From the NCBI RefSeq assembly GCF_000717345.1, contig NZ_JNZA01000026.1:40320-104319 (forward strand): a stretch of 64,000 bases of DNA. The letters are read 5' to 3'. Of the stretch, positions 32,686 through 42,337 are shown piece by piece. The stretch is from Streptomyces lydicus (GTDB lineage: Bacteria > Actinomycetota > Actinomycetes > Streptomycetales > Streptomycetaceae). Position 1 is the stretch's first letter, and each line of letters starts with the position of its first letter. The notes beneath the pieces were generated by a model that saw nothing but the letters and a program-made list of their open reading frames with translations, did not search any database and was not told the DNA's origin. The position numbers and the translations under genes were made by a program.

Positions 32686-33870
32686 ATGGGACTGACCAGC
32701 CGGTCGCTGTTGTACGCCATGGTCGCGGTCGCCGTGGTCTGCGTGGGGCTCACGCTCTGGCTGTGGCCGCGGTTCGCGGGGCGGGGGCCGCGGGCGGTGC
32801 TGGGGCGGCTCGGTTCGATCGTGGGTACCCAGCTGGCCGTCGTGGCGGCGCTGGGGCTGGCGGTGAACGCCAACTTCCAGTTCTACTCCTCCTGGCACGA
32901 GCTGCTCGGCCTGTACGACGACGCGCCGGCCGCCGTCGGCAAGTGGGGCGACGGGGGGACGGCGGGCCCGGCGGGCGATCCGTCGAAGGGGCTGGTGCAG
33001 ACGGCCGGGCCGGACGGCCTGGAGAAGGTGCACGGGCTGCCGAAGGGCCCGCCGGAGCAGGTGGGCCGGGTGGAGTCGGTGCGGATCGTGGGCCGGCGGA
33101 CCCGGGCGGTGGACCCGGCGTACGTCTATCTGCCGCCGCAGTACTTCCAGCCGCAGTTCGCCCGTCAGCGCTTCCCCGTCATCGTGGCGCTCAGCGGCTA
33201 TCCGGGCGGCAGCTTCCTGCTGGGCCAGCACCTGCGGCTGCCGCAGACCGCCGCGCGGCTGATCCGGGCCGGCCGGATGCAGCCGACGGTCATCGTGATG
33301 ATGCGGCCCACCATCGCGCCGCCGCGCGACACCCAGTGCGTCGATGTGCCGGGCGGCCCGCAGGCCGAGACCTTCTTCGCCCGCGACGTGCCGCAGGCGC
33401 TCGTCTCGCACTACCGGGTCGGCCACGACCCGGGTGGCTGGGGCGTCATGGGCTACTCGTCGGGCGGCAGCTGCGCCCTCCAGCTGGCCATGCGGCACGA
33501 CCGTACGTACAGCTCGGCGGCGGCCCTGTCGCCCGATTACAGGGTCAGCAACGACCCCACGACCGGGAACCTCTTCGGTGACGGCCGGGACCGGGCGCGC
33601 CGCCGTCAGGAGCACGATCTGATGTGGCGACTGCGGCATCTGCCGGCGCCGCAGGTGAACGTCCTGGTGGGCACGAGCCGTTCCGGGGAGAAGAACTATC
33701 CGGCGGCCGAGGCGTTCCTGGCGGCGGTCCGGCCGCCGATGAAGGCGGACGCCCTGGTCCTCGACCACGGCAGCCACAACTTCGCGACCTGGCGGCGTGA
33801 ACTGCCCGCCGCGCTGCTGTGGATGGACAGGCAGCTGACGTTCCCGGAGGACGTGGTCGGCAACTCGTAG
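32686..33870 (+). CDS. Membrane-anchored esterase (esterase D/antigen-85-like alpha/beta-hydrolase)
   Basis: The 394-residue protein has two N-terminal membrane helices (about 8-27 and 46-64), then an extracytoplasmic alpha/beta-hydrolase domain with RFPVIVALSGYPGG (oxyanion side), nucleophile motif GYSSGG (Ser near residue 264) and a late DHGSHNFATW holding the catalytic His. The organisation resembles secreted mycolyltransferase/esterase D families. Substrate unknown. A strong bidirectional terminator follows. Confidence 0.85.
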   Translation: MGLTSRSLLYAMVAVAVVCVGLTLWLWPRFAGRGPRAVLGRLGSIVGTQLAVVAALGLAVNANFQFYSSWHELLGLYDDAPAAVGKWGDGGTAGPAGDPSKGLVQTAGPDGLEKVHGLPKGPPEQVGRVESVRIVGRRTRAVDPAYVYLPPQYFQPQFARQRFPVIVALSGYPGGSFLLGQHLRLPQTAARLIRAGRMQPTVIVMMRPTIAPPRDTQCVDVPGGPQAETFFARDVPQALVSHYRVGHDPGGWGVMGYSSGGSCALQLAMRHDRTYSSAAALSPDYRVSNDPTTGNLFGDGRDRARRRQEHDLMWRLRHLPAPQVNVLVGTSRSGEKNYPAAEAFLAAVRPPMKADALVLDHGSHNFATWRRELPAALLWMDRQLTFPEDVVGNS

Positions 33871-33901
33871 GCGAGCGGCCGGCCTCGTCCGGACAACGGG
33901 C

Positions 33902-33936
33902 GAGGGGCTCCCGGCGGCTGGTGCCGGGAGCCCCTC
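33902..33936. terminator. Bidirectional 14-bp hairpin terminator
   Basis: GAGGGGCTCCCGGC (33902-33915) and its exact complement (33923-33936) lie between the convergent esterase and accA2 genes with a 7-nt loop. Confidence 0.88.
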
Positions 33937-33957
33937 ACACGTGGTCGCGGGTGCGCG

Positions 33958-35727
33958 TCAGTCCTTGATCTCGCAGATCACCGCGCCGGAGGTGAGGGCC
34001 GCGCCGACCTCGGCGGTCAGGCCCTTGACGGTGCCGGAGCGGTGCGCGTTGAGCGGCTGCTCCATCTTCATGGCCTCCAGGACGACGATCAGCTCGCCCT
34101 CGGTGACCTGCTGGCCCTCCTCGACGGCGACCTTCACGATGGTGCCCTGCATCGGGGAGGCGAGCGCGTCACCGGAGGCGGCGCTGCCGGCCTTCTTGGC
34201 GGCCTTGCGCTTGGGCTTGGCTCCGCCGGCGACCGCGGCGCGGGCCAGCGGCATGCCCAGCGAGGACGGCAGCGAGACCTCCAGGCGCTTGCCACCGACC
34301 TCGACGACGACGGTCTCGCGGCTGTCCGCCTCGGCCTCGTCGCCGCCGGGGGCGGCGAACGGCGGGATCTCGTTGACGAACTCGGTCTCGATCCAGCGGG
34401 TGTGGACCGTGAAGGGGTCCGCGGAGCCGGTGAGTTCGGGGGCGAAGGCGGAGTCCTTGACCACCGCGCGGTGGAACGGGATGGCGGTGGCCATGCCCTC
34501 GACGGTGAACTCGTTCAGCGCGCGGGCGGCGCGCTGCAGCGCCTGCGCGCGGGTGGCGCCGGTGACGACCAGCTTGGCCAGCAGGGAGTCCCAGGCCGGG
34601 CCGATGACCGAGCCGGACTCCACACCGGCGTCCAGGCGGACACCGGGGCCGGACGGCGCGTCGAACCTGGTGACCGTGCCGGGCGCGGGCAGGAAGTTGC
34701 GGCCCGGGTCCTCGCCGTTGATGCGGAACTCGAAGGAGTGGCCGCGCACCGCCGGGTCGTCGTAGCCGAGTTCCTCGCCGTCGGCGATCCGGAACATCTC
34801 GCGGACCAGGTCGAGGCCGGTGACCTCTTCGGTGACCGGGTGCTCGACCTGGAGGCGGGTGTTGACCTCCAGGAAGGAGATGGTGCCGTCCTGGCCGACG
34901 AGGAATTCGCAGGTGCCGGCGCCTTCGTAGCCGGCTTCCTTGAGGATGGCCTTGGATGCGCGGTACAGCTCGGCGTTCTGCTCGTCCGTCAGGAACGGGG
35001 CCGGGGCCTCCTCCACCAGCTTCTGGTGGCGGCGCTGCAGGGAGCAGTCACGGGTCGACACGACGACGACGTTGCCGTGCTTGTCGGCCAGGCACTGGGT
35101 CTCCACGTGCCGGGGGCGGTCGAGGTAGCGCTCGACGAAGCACTCGCCGCGGCCGAAGGCGGCAACTGCCTCGCGCACCGCGGAGTCGTACAGCTCGGGC
35201 ACCTCGTCGAGCGTGCGGGCGACCTTCAGGCCGCGGCCGCCGCCGCCGAAGGCCGCCTTGATGGCGATCGGCAGGCCGTGTTCCTTGGCGAACGCGACGA
35301 CCTCCTCCGCGCCGGAGACCGGGTCGGGGGTGCCGGCGACCAGCGGCGCACCGGCGCGCTGGGCGATGTGCCGCGCCGCGACCTTGTCGCCGAGGTCGCG
35401 GATGGCCTGCGGGGGCGGTCCGATCCAGGTGAGGCCCGCGTCGAGGACGGCCTGGGCGAACTCGGCGTTCTCGGAGAGGAAGCCGTAGCCGGGGTGGATG
35501 GCGTCCGCGCCCGAATCGGCGGCGGCGGCCAGGACCTTGGCGATGTCCAGGTAACTGGTGGCAGGAGTGTCACCGCCCAAGGCGTATGCCTCGTCTGCCG
35601 CGCGTACGTGCAGGGCGTCCCGGTCGGGGTCGGCGTAGACGGCTACGCTGCCGATCCCCGCGTCCCGGCATGCACGGGCAACGCGAACAGCGATTTCGCC
35701 ACGGTTGGCGATGAGCACCTTGCGCAC
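33958..35727 (-). CDS. accA2: Acyl-CoA carboxylase alpha subunit (biotin carboxylase + BCCP)
   Basis: The 589-residue biotinylated subunit is shared by acetyl- and propionyl-CoA carboxylases in Streptomyces. The biotin carboxylase part begins [15 protein letters not shown] and has the ATP-grasp loop [13 protein letters not shown], catalytic [22 protein letters not shown] blocks, and a BCCP domain at the C-terminus with biotin-acceptor Lys in EAMKMEQ. An Ala/Lys-rich linker ([15 protein letters not shown]) precedes BCCP. GTG 35727 has AAGGACC in front. BirA at 48.5 kb would biotinylate it. Confidence 0.95.
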   Translation of the reverse strand: MRKVLIANRGEIAVRVARACRDAGIGSVAVYADPDRDALHVRAADEAYALGGDTPATSYLDIAKVLAAAADSGADAIHPGYGFLSENAEFAQAVLDAGLTWIGPPPQAIRDLGDKVAARHIAQRAGAPLVAGTPDPVSGAEEVVAFAKEHGLPIAIKAAFGGGGRGLKVARTLDEVPELYDSAVREAVAAFGRGECFVERYLDRPRHVETQCLADKHGNVVVVSTRDCSLQRRHQKLVEEAPAPFLTDEQNAELYRASKAILKEAGYEGAGTCEFLVGQDGTISFLEVNTRLQVEHPVTEEVTGLDLVREMFRIADGEELGYDDPAVRGHSFEFRINGEDPGRNFLPAPGTVTRFDAPSGPGVRLDAGVESGSVIGPAWDSLLAKLVVTGATRAQALQRAARALNEFTVEGMATAIPFHRAVVKDSAFAPELTGSADPFTVHTRWIETEFVNEIPPFAAPGGDEAEADSRETVVVEVGGKRLEVSLPSSLGMPLARAAVAGGAKPKRKAAKKAGSAASGDALASPMQGTIVKVAVEEGQQVTEGELIVVLEAMKMEQPLNAHRSGTVKGLTAEVGAALTSGAVICEIKD

Positions 35728-36110
35728 GATGGGTCCTTCCTTGGCGCTTCGCCGCAACAAATTTGGATGCGGCGATTTTAGGGACTGGCGACACCGCGTG
35801 CCGACCCGTTCCCCGGGGTGAGCTTGCCCACACGGAGTGTGCTCGGAGCGCCGGCGAGGGGCCTGAGTCCTCTGGTATCCCAGGGTAGGCCCGGATTTCC
35901 GGGCTCGGAGCCGGGACGCGATGTGGCCTAGGTCTCGATCTTCCGACGTCCAGCGGATCGTCAATTCTTTGTGGAGTCCCTACGAATGGGCGAAGGAAAC
36001 TTTGCTGCGGCTCCGTCCGCCGGGCGTGCCGCGGGACGCCGTTCGCGGTCCGCCGGCACCCACTCGTGCACGACCCTTGCCCCAGCTATTACCCATTAGT
36101 AGCGTGCCCG
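35728..36110. other. 383-nt divergent gap, no supported gene
   Basis: It separates accA2 from a membrane-protein gene and must hold both promoters. A moderately AT-rich stretch runs through 35740-35780 and 35935-36010. A short dyad (CCGGATTTCCGG, 35891-35902) is visible. I cannot assign an operator. Confidence 0.35.
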
Positions 36111-36665
36111 ATGTCTTCTGTACTCGCGGTAACGGATGTTCTTCCGGGGCGCGGCGACAGTCCTGCGGCGAGCGGCAACGGAAGTGGGTGGACGGTGGTG
36201 GCACGACGGCCGGTGGCCTTGGTGGCGGCGGTGGTACTGGTCCTGGAGGCGTGCGGGATCGTGCTGCTCAACTGGATCCTGAGCATCGTGGTGGACCGGC
36301 AGCAGATGTCGCTGGCCGGGCTGGAGCCCGGTGCGATGTCCACCGGTTCGTGGGTGGGCGGCGGCGTCTTCGGCCTCTACCTCCTGCTGTGCGCCGGCAT
36401 CCTGGTCCGCACCGCGCTGCGTGACCGCGCGCCGGGCGGTTTCGCCCGGATCGTGCTGATCAGTGCCGTGGTGGTGCACGGCATGGTGGGCGCGTTCGCC
36501 ATCGGTCTGGTCGGCTGGGTCGCCTTCGTCGCGATGATGGTGGTGCTGGCGCTGCTGGTGTTCACCCTGGTGGCGTACGGGGAGGGTCGGGCGCGCGGTG
36601 GCGACGGCCCGGCCGCGGACGGCGCGCCGACCGGTCCGCGACCGGCGGCACCGGGCGCGGCCTGA
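36111..36665 (+). CDS. Membrane protein of unknown function
   Basis: A 184-residue protein with an approximately 32-residue polar N-terminus, four hydrophobic helices (about 33-58, 83-102, 115-133, 137-155) and a Gly/Ala/Pro tail. No domain is recognised. It lies next to accA2 as its counterpart does in S. coelicolor (recalled). ATG 36111 lacks a Shine-Dalgarno and follows an AT-rich stretch (36089-36103), so a leaderless transcript is possible. Confidence 0.7.
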   Translation: MSSVLAVTDVLPGRGDSPAASGNGSGWTVVARRPVALVAAVVLVLEACGIVLLNWILSIVVDRQQMSLAGLEPGAMSTGSWVGGGVFGLYLLLCAGILVRTALRDRAPGGFARIVLISAVVVHGMVGAFAIGLVGWVAFVAMMVVLALLVFTLVAYGEGRARGGDGPAADGAPTGPRPAAPGAA

Positions 36666-36814
36666 GCGGTCCGAGCGCCGTGGCCGGGGGCTGAACTCCC
36701 GCCCGCGGCGCCCGTTTCGGCCCGCCCGCGCTCCCCGGTCCGAGGCGGTCCCCGGCCCCGCGACACGCCCGGGTAGTCTCGTCGCGCGGTGTCGTCGGAC
36801 GGGGGTTGATGCGC

Positions 36815-37762
36815 ATGCGGGCGCCGGTTGCGGGTGCCGGGGGACCGGTACGGACGGGTGTGCCGGGCACGGTCGGCCCGTACACGGTGCTGGGCCGGCT
36901 GGACGGCGAGGCGCCCGGGCTGCCCGTACCGGAGCAGCGGCTGATCGGGCGGAGCGCGGACGGGGACCGTACGGTCCTGATCGGTGTGCCGCTGCCCGGC
37001 GCCGACCCGGGGCGGTTCCTGGCCGAGGCGGACGCCTCGCGCTATCTGCTCGGGCCGTGGTCCTGGCCGGCCGTCGAACTCGCCGCGCCCGGTGAGCCGC
37101 CCTGGCACGCCCGCCCCTACCTCCCCGTCCTCCCGCTGCCGACCGCGCTCGCGGTGCACGGTGGGCCGCTGCCCGAGCGCACCGTACGGGCGCTGGGCGC
37201 GGCCCTCGTGGAGACGCTGATCATCGGGCACGGGCAGGGCCTCACCCATGCCGGAGTGTCGCCCGCCGCCGTCCTGTTGGCGGCGGACGGGCCCCGGCTG
37301 AGCTGCTTCGGGGCGGTACGGGCCGCGGCGGCGGACGGCGCCGGGCGCTCCGGGCTGCCGGGCCTGGAGTCCGGGAGCCTGCCGCCCGAGCAGGCCGGCG
37401 GCGGGCCTCCGCAGCCGGCGGGTGACGTCTACGCGCTCGGCGCGACGCTCGCCTACGCCGCCACCGGCCACACCGTGCCCGAACGGGACGAGCTGCCGGC
37501 CGCCCTGCGGACCGTCGTCACGTCCTGCCTGTCGCGGGACCCGGCGGCCCGGCCGCGCCCCGGCGAGCTGCTCGACGCGATCGGCCCGCTGCCCGCACAT
37601 CCCGCCACGGCCCTCGACAGCGGCGGTGGGCCCGCCGGGCGGGCCGCCGCCGCGCTCGGGCCCGGCTGGCTGCCCGGCCGGATCATCGCGGCGCTGGCCC
37701 GCCAGTCGGCCGAACTGCTCGCCGCGACCCTCCCGCCTCCGCCCGCCGCACGCCAGGACTGA
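36815..37762 (+). CDS. Protein pseudokinase
   Basis: A 315-residue protein with the Ser/Thr kinase outline but without catalytic residues. The N-lobe starts GPYTVLGRL, the Lys position reads TVLIG (54-57) instead of VAxK, the catalytic loop is THAGVSPAAV (Asp, Lys and Asn all lost) and the DFG triad is CFG (164-166). PAGDVYALGATLAYAATG, the helix-F segment, and the late RDPAARPRP are retained, so the fold is probably intact. It ends 8 nt before an active kinase gene and 2 kb before a second one, which suggests a regulatory or scaffolding role. The ATG at 36815 is 9 nt from GGGGG. Confidence 0.8.
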   Translation: MRAPVAGAGGPVRTGVPGTVGPYTVLGRLDGEAPGLPVPEQRLIGRSADGDRTVLIGVPLPGADPGRFLAEADASRYLLGPWSWPAVELAAPGEPPWHARPYLPVLPLPTALAVHGGPLPERTVRALGAALVETLIIGHGQGLTHAGVSPAAVLLAADGPRLSCFGAVRAAAADGAGRSGLPGLESGSLPPEQAGGGPPQPAGDVYALGATLAYAATGHTVPERDELPAALRTVVTSCLSRDPAARPRPGELLDAIGPLPAHPATALDSGGGPAGRAAAALGPGWLPGRIIAALARQSAELLAATLPPPPAARQD

Positions 37763-37770
37763 CGCCCGCC

Positions 37771-40011
37771 ATGCCTTCGCCGCTCACCCATGACGACCCG
37801 CCCGGCCTCGGCCCGTACCGTCTGCTCGCCCGGCTGGGCAGCGGCGGCATGGGCACCGTCTATCTGGGCCGCTCCGCGGGCGGCCGGACCGTGGCACTGA
37901 AGACCGTGCACGCCCGGATCGCGACCGAGACGGAGTTCCGCACCCGCTTCCGGCTGGAGTCGGACGCCGCCCGGGTCATCGGCGGCCGGTACGGCGCCCA
38001 GGTCGTCGAGGCCGACCCGCTCGCCGACACCCCGTGGCTCGCCACCGAGTACGTCCTCGGCCCGCCGCTCGACGAGGCGGTCCGGCTGGCCGGTCCGCTG
38101 CCGGAGGCCGCGGTGCGCGCCCTGGGGGCGGCGCTGTGCGGGGCGCTCGGGCAGCTGCACCGCTCCGACGTGGTGCACCGCGACCTCAAGCCGTCGAACA
38201 TCATGGTCACCGCGTTCGGCCCGAAGGTCATCGACTTCGGCATCGCCCGCGCGCTCGGCGACGACCGGCTCACCCACGCCGGTGCGGCGGTCGGCACGCC
38301 GGCGTTCATGTCGCCGGAGCAGGCCACCGGCGCCGAACACGACCCCGCCGGGGACGTGTTCGCGCTCGCCGGGGTCCTGGTGTTCGCCGCCACCGGCCGG
38401 GGTCCCTTCGGCGACGGGCAGCCCGCGGACCTCCTCTACCGGGTCCGCTACGCCGAGCCGGACCTCACCGGCACCCCCGCCGCCCTCGTCCCGGTCCTGG
38501 CCCGCTGCCTGGCCAAGGACCCCGCCGAACGCCCCGGCACGACCGAGCTGGCTGCCCAACTGCACGACGGGTCGGGGGAGTTCGCCGACCACCTGCCGGA
38601 CGCGGTGCTCGCCGAGATCGGGCGGCGGGCGGGCGAGGTGTGGCAGGTCGAGCCGCGGCGGCTGCCCGCACCGCCCGAGCAGCCGGCGACCCTCCCGTCC
38701 GCCGACGCCCCCGCCGCGCCCCGGCTCTCCCGCCGGGGGCTGCTGCTGGCGGGCGCGGGCTCCGTGCTCGGCGTGGCCGGCGCCGGGGCCGGGGTGTGGG
38801 CGTGGCTGGGGCGGGACGGGACCGCTGCCGGCCCGGGCACCGGACCGGGGTACACCCAGCCGAAGGCGGGGCCGAGCGTCGGCGCGCTGAAGAAGAAAAA
38901 GCTGGACTCGGTGTGGCAGAAGCAGACCGGTGGGCCGGCCGACGACCAGTCGCCCGAAGTGCCCATGGTGGCCGGCGACCAGGTCGTCCTGGTGGCCAAC
39001 GCCGAGGCGCGCGGCGTCGACCCGAGGTCCGGGGAGTCCCGGTGGACGTTCTCGCTGTGGGCGGACGACTCCTGGCAGGTCGCCTCGGACGGCACACACG
39101 TCTACCGGATCCTGCGCGTCGAGCACGGCCAGGACCTGGCCACGAAGACCGTCTCGTGGTTCCTCGCCGGCGTCGACCTCGCCACCGGCAAGGCCGGCAA
39201 GCACCTCGCCCCGGTGTCCGACGCACAGCACAACGGCATCCTCAGCCGGCTGCTGGCGGTCGCCGACGGCACCGCCTACCTGGCGATCTCCCACGGGAAG
39301 GTCAAGCGGTACGAGCGCCAGTCCCCCTGGTTCGTGATCGCGGTGGACCTCGCCTCGGGACGCCGGAAGTGGTCGGACCCGGTGCCGTTCCACCCGGCCA
39401 GGAGCGACGACAACCACTTCATCGCCGCCAAGGCGACCGGCAACCGCCTGGTCCTCTTCCAGCAGACGAACGACAACAAGGTCCGGATCGTCGCCCGCGA
39501 CACCCGCACCGGCAAGGTGGCCTGGGACAAGCCGTGGAACGGCGCCGACCCCCGGTTCGTGCGGGACCCGCTCGCGGTCGACGACCGTCATCTCTACCTG
39601 GGCTACGGCCCGTTGCGGGCGCTGCGGCTGAGCGACGGCGGGCAGGCGTGGGACACGTCCGCCGTCCGCGCCGGGAAGACGTACGGGCCGGCGGTCCTCA
39701 AGGGCGGCGCGGTGTACACGGTGGAGAAGGGCCTCGGCCTGGTGTCGTACGGCCCCGGCGGCGGGCAGCCGCGGTGGGCGGAGAAGAGCGCGGAGGGGCC
39801 GCGGGCGGAGCACGTGGTGCGGCCCGTGATCGGCTCCGAGTACGCCTACACGTACAGCAGGACCGACGGCGTGCTGCGGGCTGTCGGCCTCACCTCGCGC
39901 ACCACCGAGCAGCTGTACACCACCAGCGGGACCCGCTTCACCGCCCACGAGAAGAGCCGAATGATCATCGCGTCCGACTCCCATTTCCTCGCCGGCTTCC
40001 CGCTCCGCTGA
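37771..40011 (+). CDS. Ser/Thr protein kinase with C-terminal PQQ-like propeller
   Basis: The 746-residue kinase domain (about 14-270) is complete: GSGGMGTVY, VALK (Lys44), HRDLKPSN (Asp138) and DFG (Asp155). Then comes a Pro-rich linker, SRRGLLLAG (320-328) with one membrane segment (about 323-346), and an extracytoplasmic domain of repeated WxxxV/G blades (PQQ/quinoprotein-like, about 380-746) that could sense ligands or wall material. The internal SRRxxLL reads like a twin-arginine signal-anchor, unusual for a kinase. The kinase faces the cytoplasm. It sits between a pseudokinase and another kinase of the same type in one operon. Confidence 0.9.
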   Translation: MPSPLTHDDPPGLGPYRLLARLGSGGMGTVYLGRSAGGRTVALKTVHARIATETEFRTRFRLESDAARVIGGRYGAQVVEADPLADTPWLATEYVLGPPLDEAVRLAGPLPEAAVRALGAALCGALGQLHRSDVVHRDLKPSNIMVTAFGPKVIDFGIARALGDDRLTHAGAAVGTPAFMSPEQATGAEHDPAGDVFALAGVLVFAATGRGPFGDGQPADLLYRVRYAEPDLTGTPAALVPVLARCLAKDPAERPGTTELAAQLHDGSGEFADHLPDAVLAEIGRRAGEVWQVEPRRLPAPPEQPATLPSADAPAAPRLSRRGLLLAGAGSVLGVAGAGAGVWAWLGRDGTAAGPGTGPGYTQPKAGPSVGALKKKKLDSVWQKQTGGPADDQSPEVPMVAGDQVVLVANAEARGVDPRSGESRWTFSLWADDSWQVASDGTHVYRILRVEHGQDLATKTVSWFLAGVDLATGKAGKHLAPVSDAQHNGILSRLLAVADGTAYLAISHGKVKRYERQSPWFVIAVDLASGRRKWSDPVPFHPARSDDNHFIAAKATGNRLVLFQQTNDNKVRIVARDTRTGKVAWDKPWNGADPRFVRDPLAVDDRHLYLGYGPLRALRLSDGGQAWDTSAVRAGKTYGPAVLKGGAVYTVEKGLGLVSYGPGGGQPRWAEKSAEGPRAEHVVRPVIGSEYAYTYSRTDGVLRAVGLTSRTTEQLYTTSGTRFTAHEKSRMIIASDSHFLAGFPLR

Positions 40012-40033
40012 ACCCGCCGGAAGGACTCCGCCC

Positions 40034-42130
40034 ATGAAACCCCTCGGCACCGGCGACCCGCTGCGCCTCGGCCCGTACCGCCTGCTCGGCGTGCTCGGCG
40101 AAGGCGGGATGGGCAAGGTCTACGTCGGCCAGGACGGCGAAGGCACCGTCGCCGCGGTCAAGGTGCTCCGGCCCGAGCTCACCGGCGAGGCGAACCTCGC
40201 CCGCCGCTTCGTCCGCGAGGCGCAGGCCGCGACGGCCGTGACGAGCAAGGGCGTGGCCCGGGTCCTGGGGACGGACACGGAGGGCGGACGGCCGTGGATC
40301 GCCACCGAGTTCCTGGCCGGCCCGACCCTCGACGAGGCGGTCGAGACGTACGGCCCGTTCGACGAACCGGCGGTGCGCGCCCTCGCCGCGTCGCTCGCCC
40401 GCACCCTGGTGGACATCCACGCCACCGGGCTGGTGCACCGCGACCTCAAGCCCCCGAACATCGTGCTGACGTCCGGCGGTCCGCGCGTCATCGACTTCGG
40501 CATCGCCCGGCCCGAGCACGGCCTGACCCTCACCACCACCGGCCAGGTCCCGGTCACCCCCGGCTACGGCGCCCCCGAGCAGGTCCTGGGCCGCCGGGTC
40601 GCCGCACCCGCCGACGTCTTCTCGCTGGGCGCGGTCCTGGTCCACGCGGCCGGCGGCCGGCGGGCGTTCGACGGCGCCCACATCGCCGCCCTCCAGTACA
40701 AGGTCGTCCACGACGAGCCCGACCTGACCAGCGTCCCGGAGGTGCTGCGTCCGCTGATCGCCCCCCTCCTGGCCAAGGATCCGGCCGCCCGCCCCACGCC
40801 CGACCGGATCGCCGCGGCGTTCGCGCCGCCGCGGGGTGCCGAACGGGCCTGGCGGCGCGGCCCGGTGAGCCAGGCGATCAAGGAGCGGGAGAGCGGCATC
40901 CACGAGCTGACCACCACGCTCGTCGCGGGCGCCGCCCCGCAGCGGGTCTCCCGGCGCCGGCTGCTCACCGGCCTCGCCACGGGCGGCGCGGTCCTCGCGG
41001 CGGGCGGCGGCGCGGCCGCGGCGTGGTGGCCGCGTCCGCCGGCGCCACCCGGGAAGAAGGTCGACCTCTTCGCCTTCCCGCCCGCCGCCAGGACGCCCGT
41101 GGCGCACGTGCTGAACCCGGACGACGGCGACATGATCGTCGGCGGCTCGCCGAAGGAACTGTGGGTCGTCCACGGCCTCGGCGCGGACACCCCCGCCCCG
41201 CTGCCCGTCCGGGACGTCATCGTCTTCGGCACCCGCGACGGCGGGATCGCCGCCCACAACGTCGTGGACGGCAAACGCCGTTGGGCCGCCCGCGACATCA
41301 AACCGACCGGCCGCTACCTCTCCCTCTCGGATCGCCTGATAGCCGCGGTCGACGCCAAGGGGACGCTGCGCACCTTCGTCCCCTCCACGGGGGAACGCCG
41401 CTGGACCGCCGACGTCCGGGCCCACCAACTGCTGGCCGCGGACGACGAGGCGGTCTACCTCGTGACCGAGGACCACCGGCTGCGCGCCGTCGCCCGCTCC
41501 GACGCGACGGTCCGCTGGACCGTGCGTCCACCCGAGGGCTTCCGCGGCACGCTCGCCCCGCCGGGCGTCGCCGCCGAAGGCCGGCTGGTCGTCTCCACCG
41601 ACAAGGGGGACGTCCTGGCGTTCGCCACCTCCGACGGCCGCCGGGTCTGGGAGTTGCGCAACCAATGGGACGCCCTGATCCGACCGGCCGTCCACGGCTC
41701 CACGGTCTATCTCAACGGCACCACCCTCACAGCGCGACGGCTGGCTGACGGAAAGGAGTTGTGGAAGGTCGAAGCCCGGGACGCGGCCTGGCACAAACAC
41801 CAGGACTGGGGCCCGGCGACGCCGTACGACGACAATCTGCTCTATGCCACGCACGGCAACTGGGCCCGCAAGATCAAGCGCAGCGACGGCAGCAAGATCC
41901 TGGAGTGCCGTGGGACGGCTGACCTCAGCTGCCCGGTGCTCGCTCAGGGCAACGGTGTGTGGTCCATCGACGAGGCCATCTGGAAGCAGGTCAACGCGGT
42001 GGACCAGCGGACCGGCTACCTCGTCTGGGAGTACAAACTCCCTGAGGCCGAACGACGCTGGCTGGCGGCTGCCGGCAACCGCGTCTTCGTCATGAATGAC
42101 GAGGCGCTCTATGCCCTGCCGGTGTTTTGA
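40034..42130 (+). CDS. Ser/Thr protein kinase with C-terminal PQQ-like propeller (second copy)
   Basis: The 698-residue paralogue of the previous gene starts 22 nt after it. Kinase motifs are GEGGMGKVY, AAVK (Lys43), HRDLKPPN (Asp137) and DFG (Asp154). A twin-arginine-like SRRRLLTGLATGG (306-318) leads into the membrane segment, and a C-terminal propeller follows with GTRDGGIAAHNVVDGKRRW and similar blades. The two kinase domains differ clearly from each other, so this is an old duplication. The C-terminal 200 codons use more mixed third positions than the start. Confidence 0.9.
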   Translation: MKPLGTGDPLRLGPYRLLGVLGEGGMGKVYVGQDGEGTVAAVKVLRPELTGEANLARRFVREAQAATAVTSKGVARVLGTDTEGGRPWIATEFLAGPTLDEAVETYGPFDEPAVRALAASLARTLVDIHATGLVHRDLKPPNIVLTSGGPRVIDFGIARPEHGLTLTTTGQVPVTPGYGAPEQVLGRRVAAPADVFSLGAVLVHAAGGRRAFDGAHIAALQYKVVHDEPDLTSVPEVLRPLIAPLLAKDPAARPTPDRIAAAFAPPRGAERAWRRGPVSQAIKERESGIHELTTTLVAGAAPQRVSRRRLLTGLATGGAVLAAGGGAAAAWWPRPPAPPGKKVDLFAFPPAARTPVAHVLNPDDGDMIVGGSPKELWVVHGLGADTPAPLPVRDVIVFGTRDGGIAAHNVVDGKRRWAARDIKPTGRYLSLSDRLIAAVDAKGTLRTFVPSTGERRWTADVRAHQLLAADDEAVYLVTEDHRLRAVARSDATVRWTVRPPEGFRGTLAPPGVAAEGRLVVSTDKGDVLAFATSDGRRVWELRNQWDALIRPAVHGSTVYLNGTTLTARRLADGKELWKVEARDAAWHKHQDWGPATPYDDNLLYATHGNWARKIKRSDGSKILECRGTADLSCPVLAQGNGVWSIDEAIWKQVNAVDQRTGYLVWEYKLPEAERRWLAAAGNRVFVMNDEALYALPVF

Positions 42131-42337
42131 CGTCCGTCCCGGGGCAGGGGTTGACGGCTGCAGACGGCTTGAGCGGTAGGGCGAGGCGCTGCGCGAGGTG
42201 CGCATTTTGAGGAGCCCTCATCAGCCCCTTTCACTAGCCTGTGTTGATCACCTCGGGCACCTTTGCGAGGCGATCGCGGTGAGAGTTCCTCTGGGACCGC
42301 AGAGGGATGCGGAAGCGTCAACTACGAGGGGGAAAGT

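Noticed and set aside
35600..35615. GCGCGTACGTGC in accA2 as an operator copy
   Set aside because: It lies inside coding sequence and is not symmetrical with the six sites.
37453..40116. Long antisense open frame (887 codons, minus strand) opposite the first kinase
   Set aside because: It mirrors the kinase reading frame in very GC-rich DNA. Its residue composition is Gly/Arg/Asp-rich without domains, while the plus-strand frame has kinase motifs.
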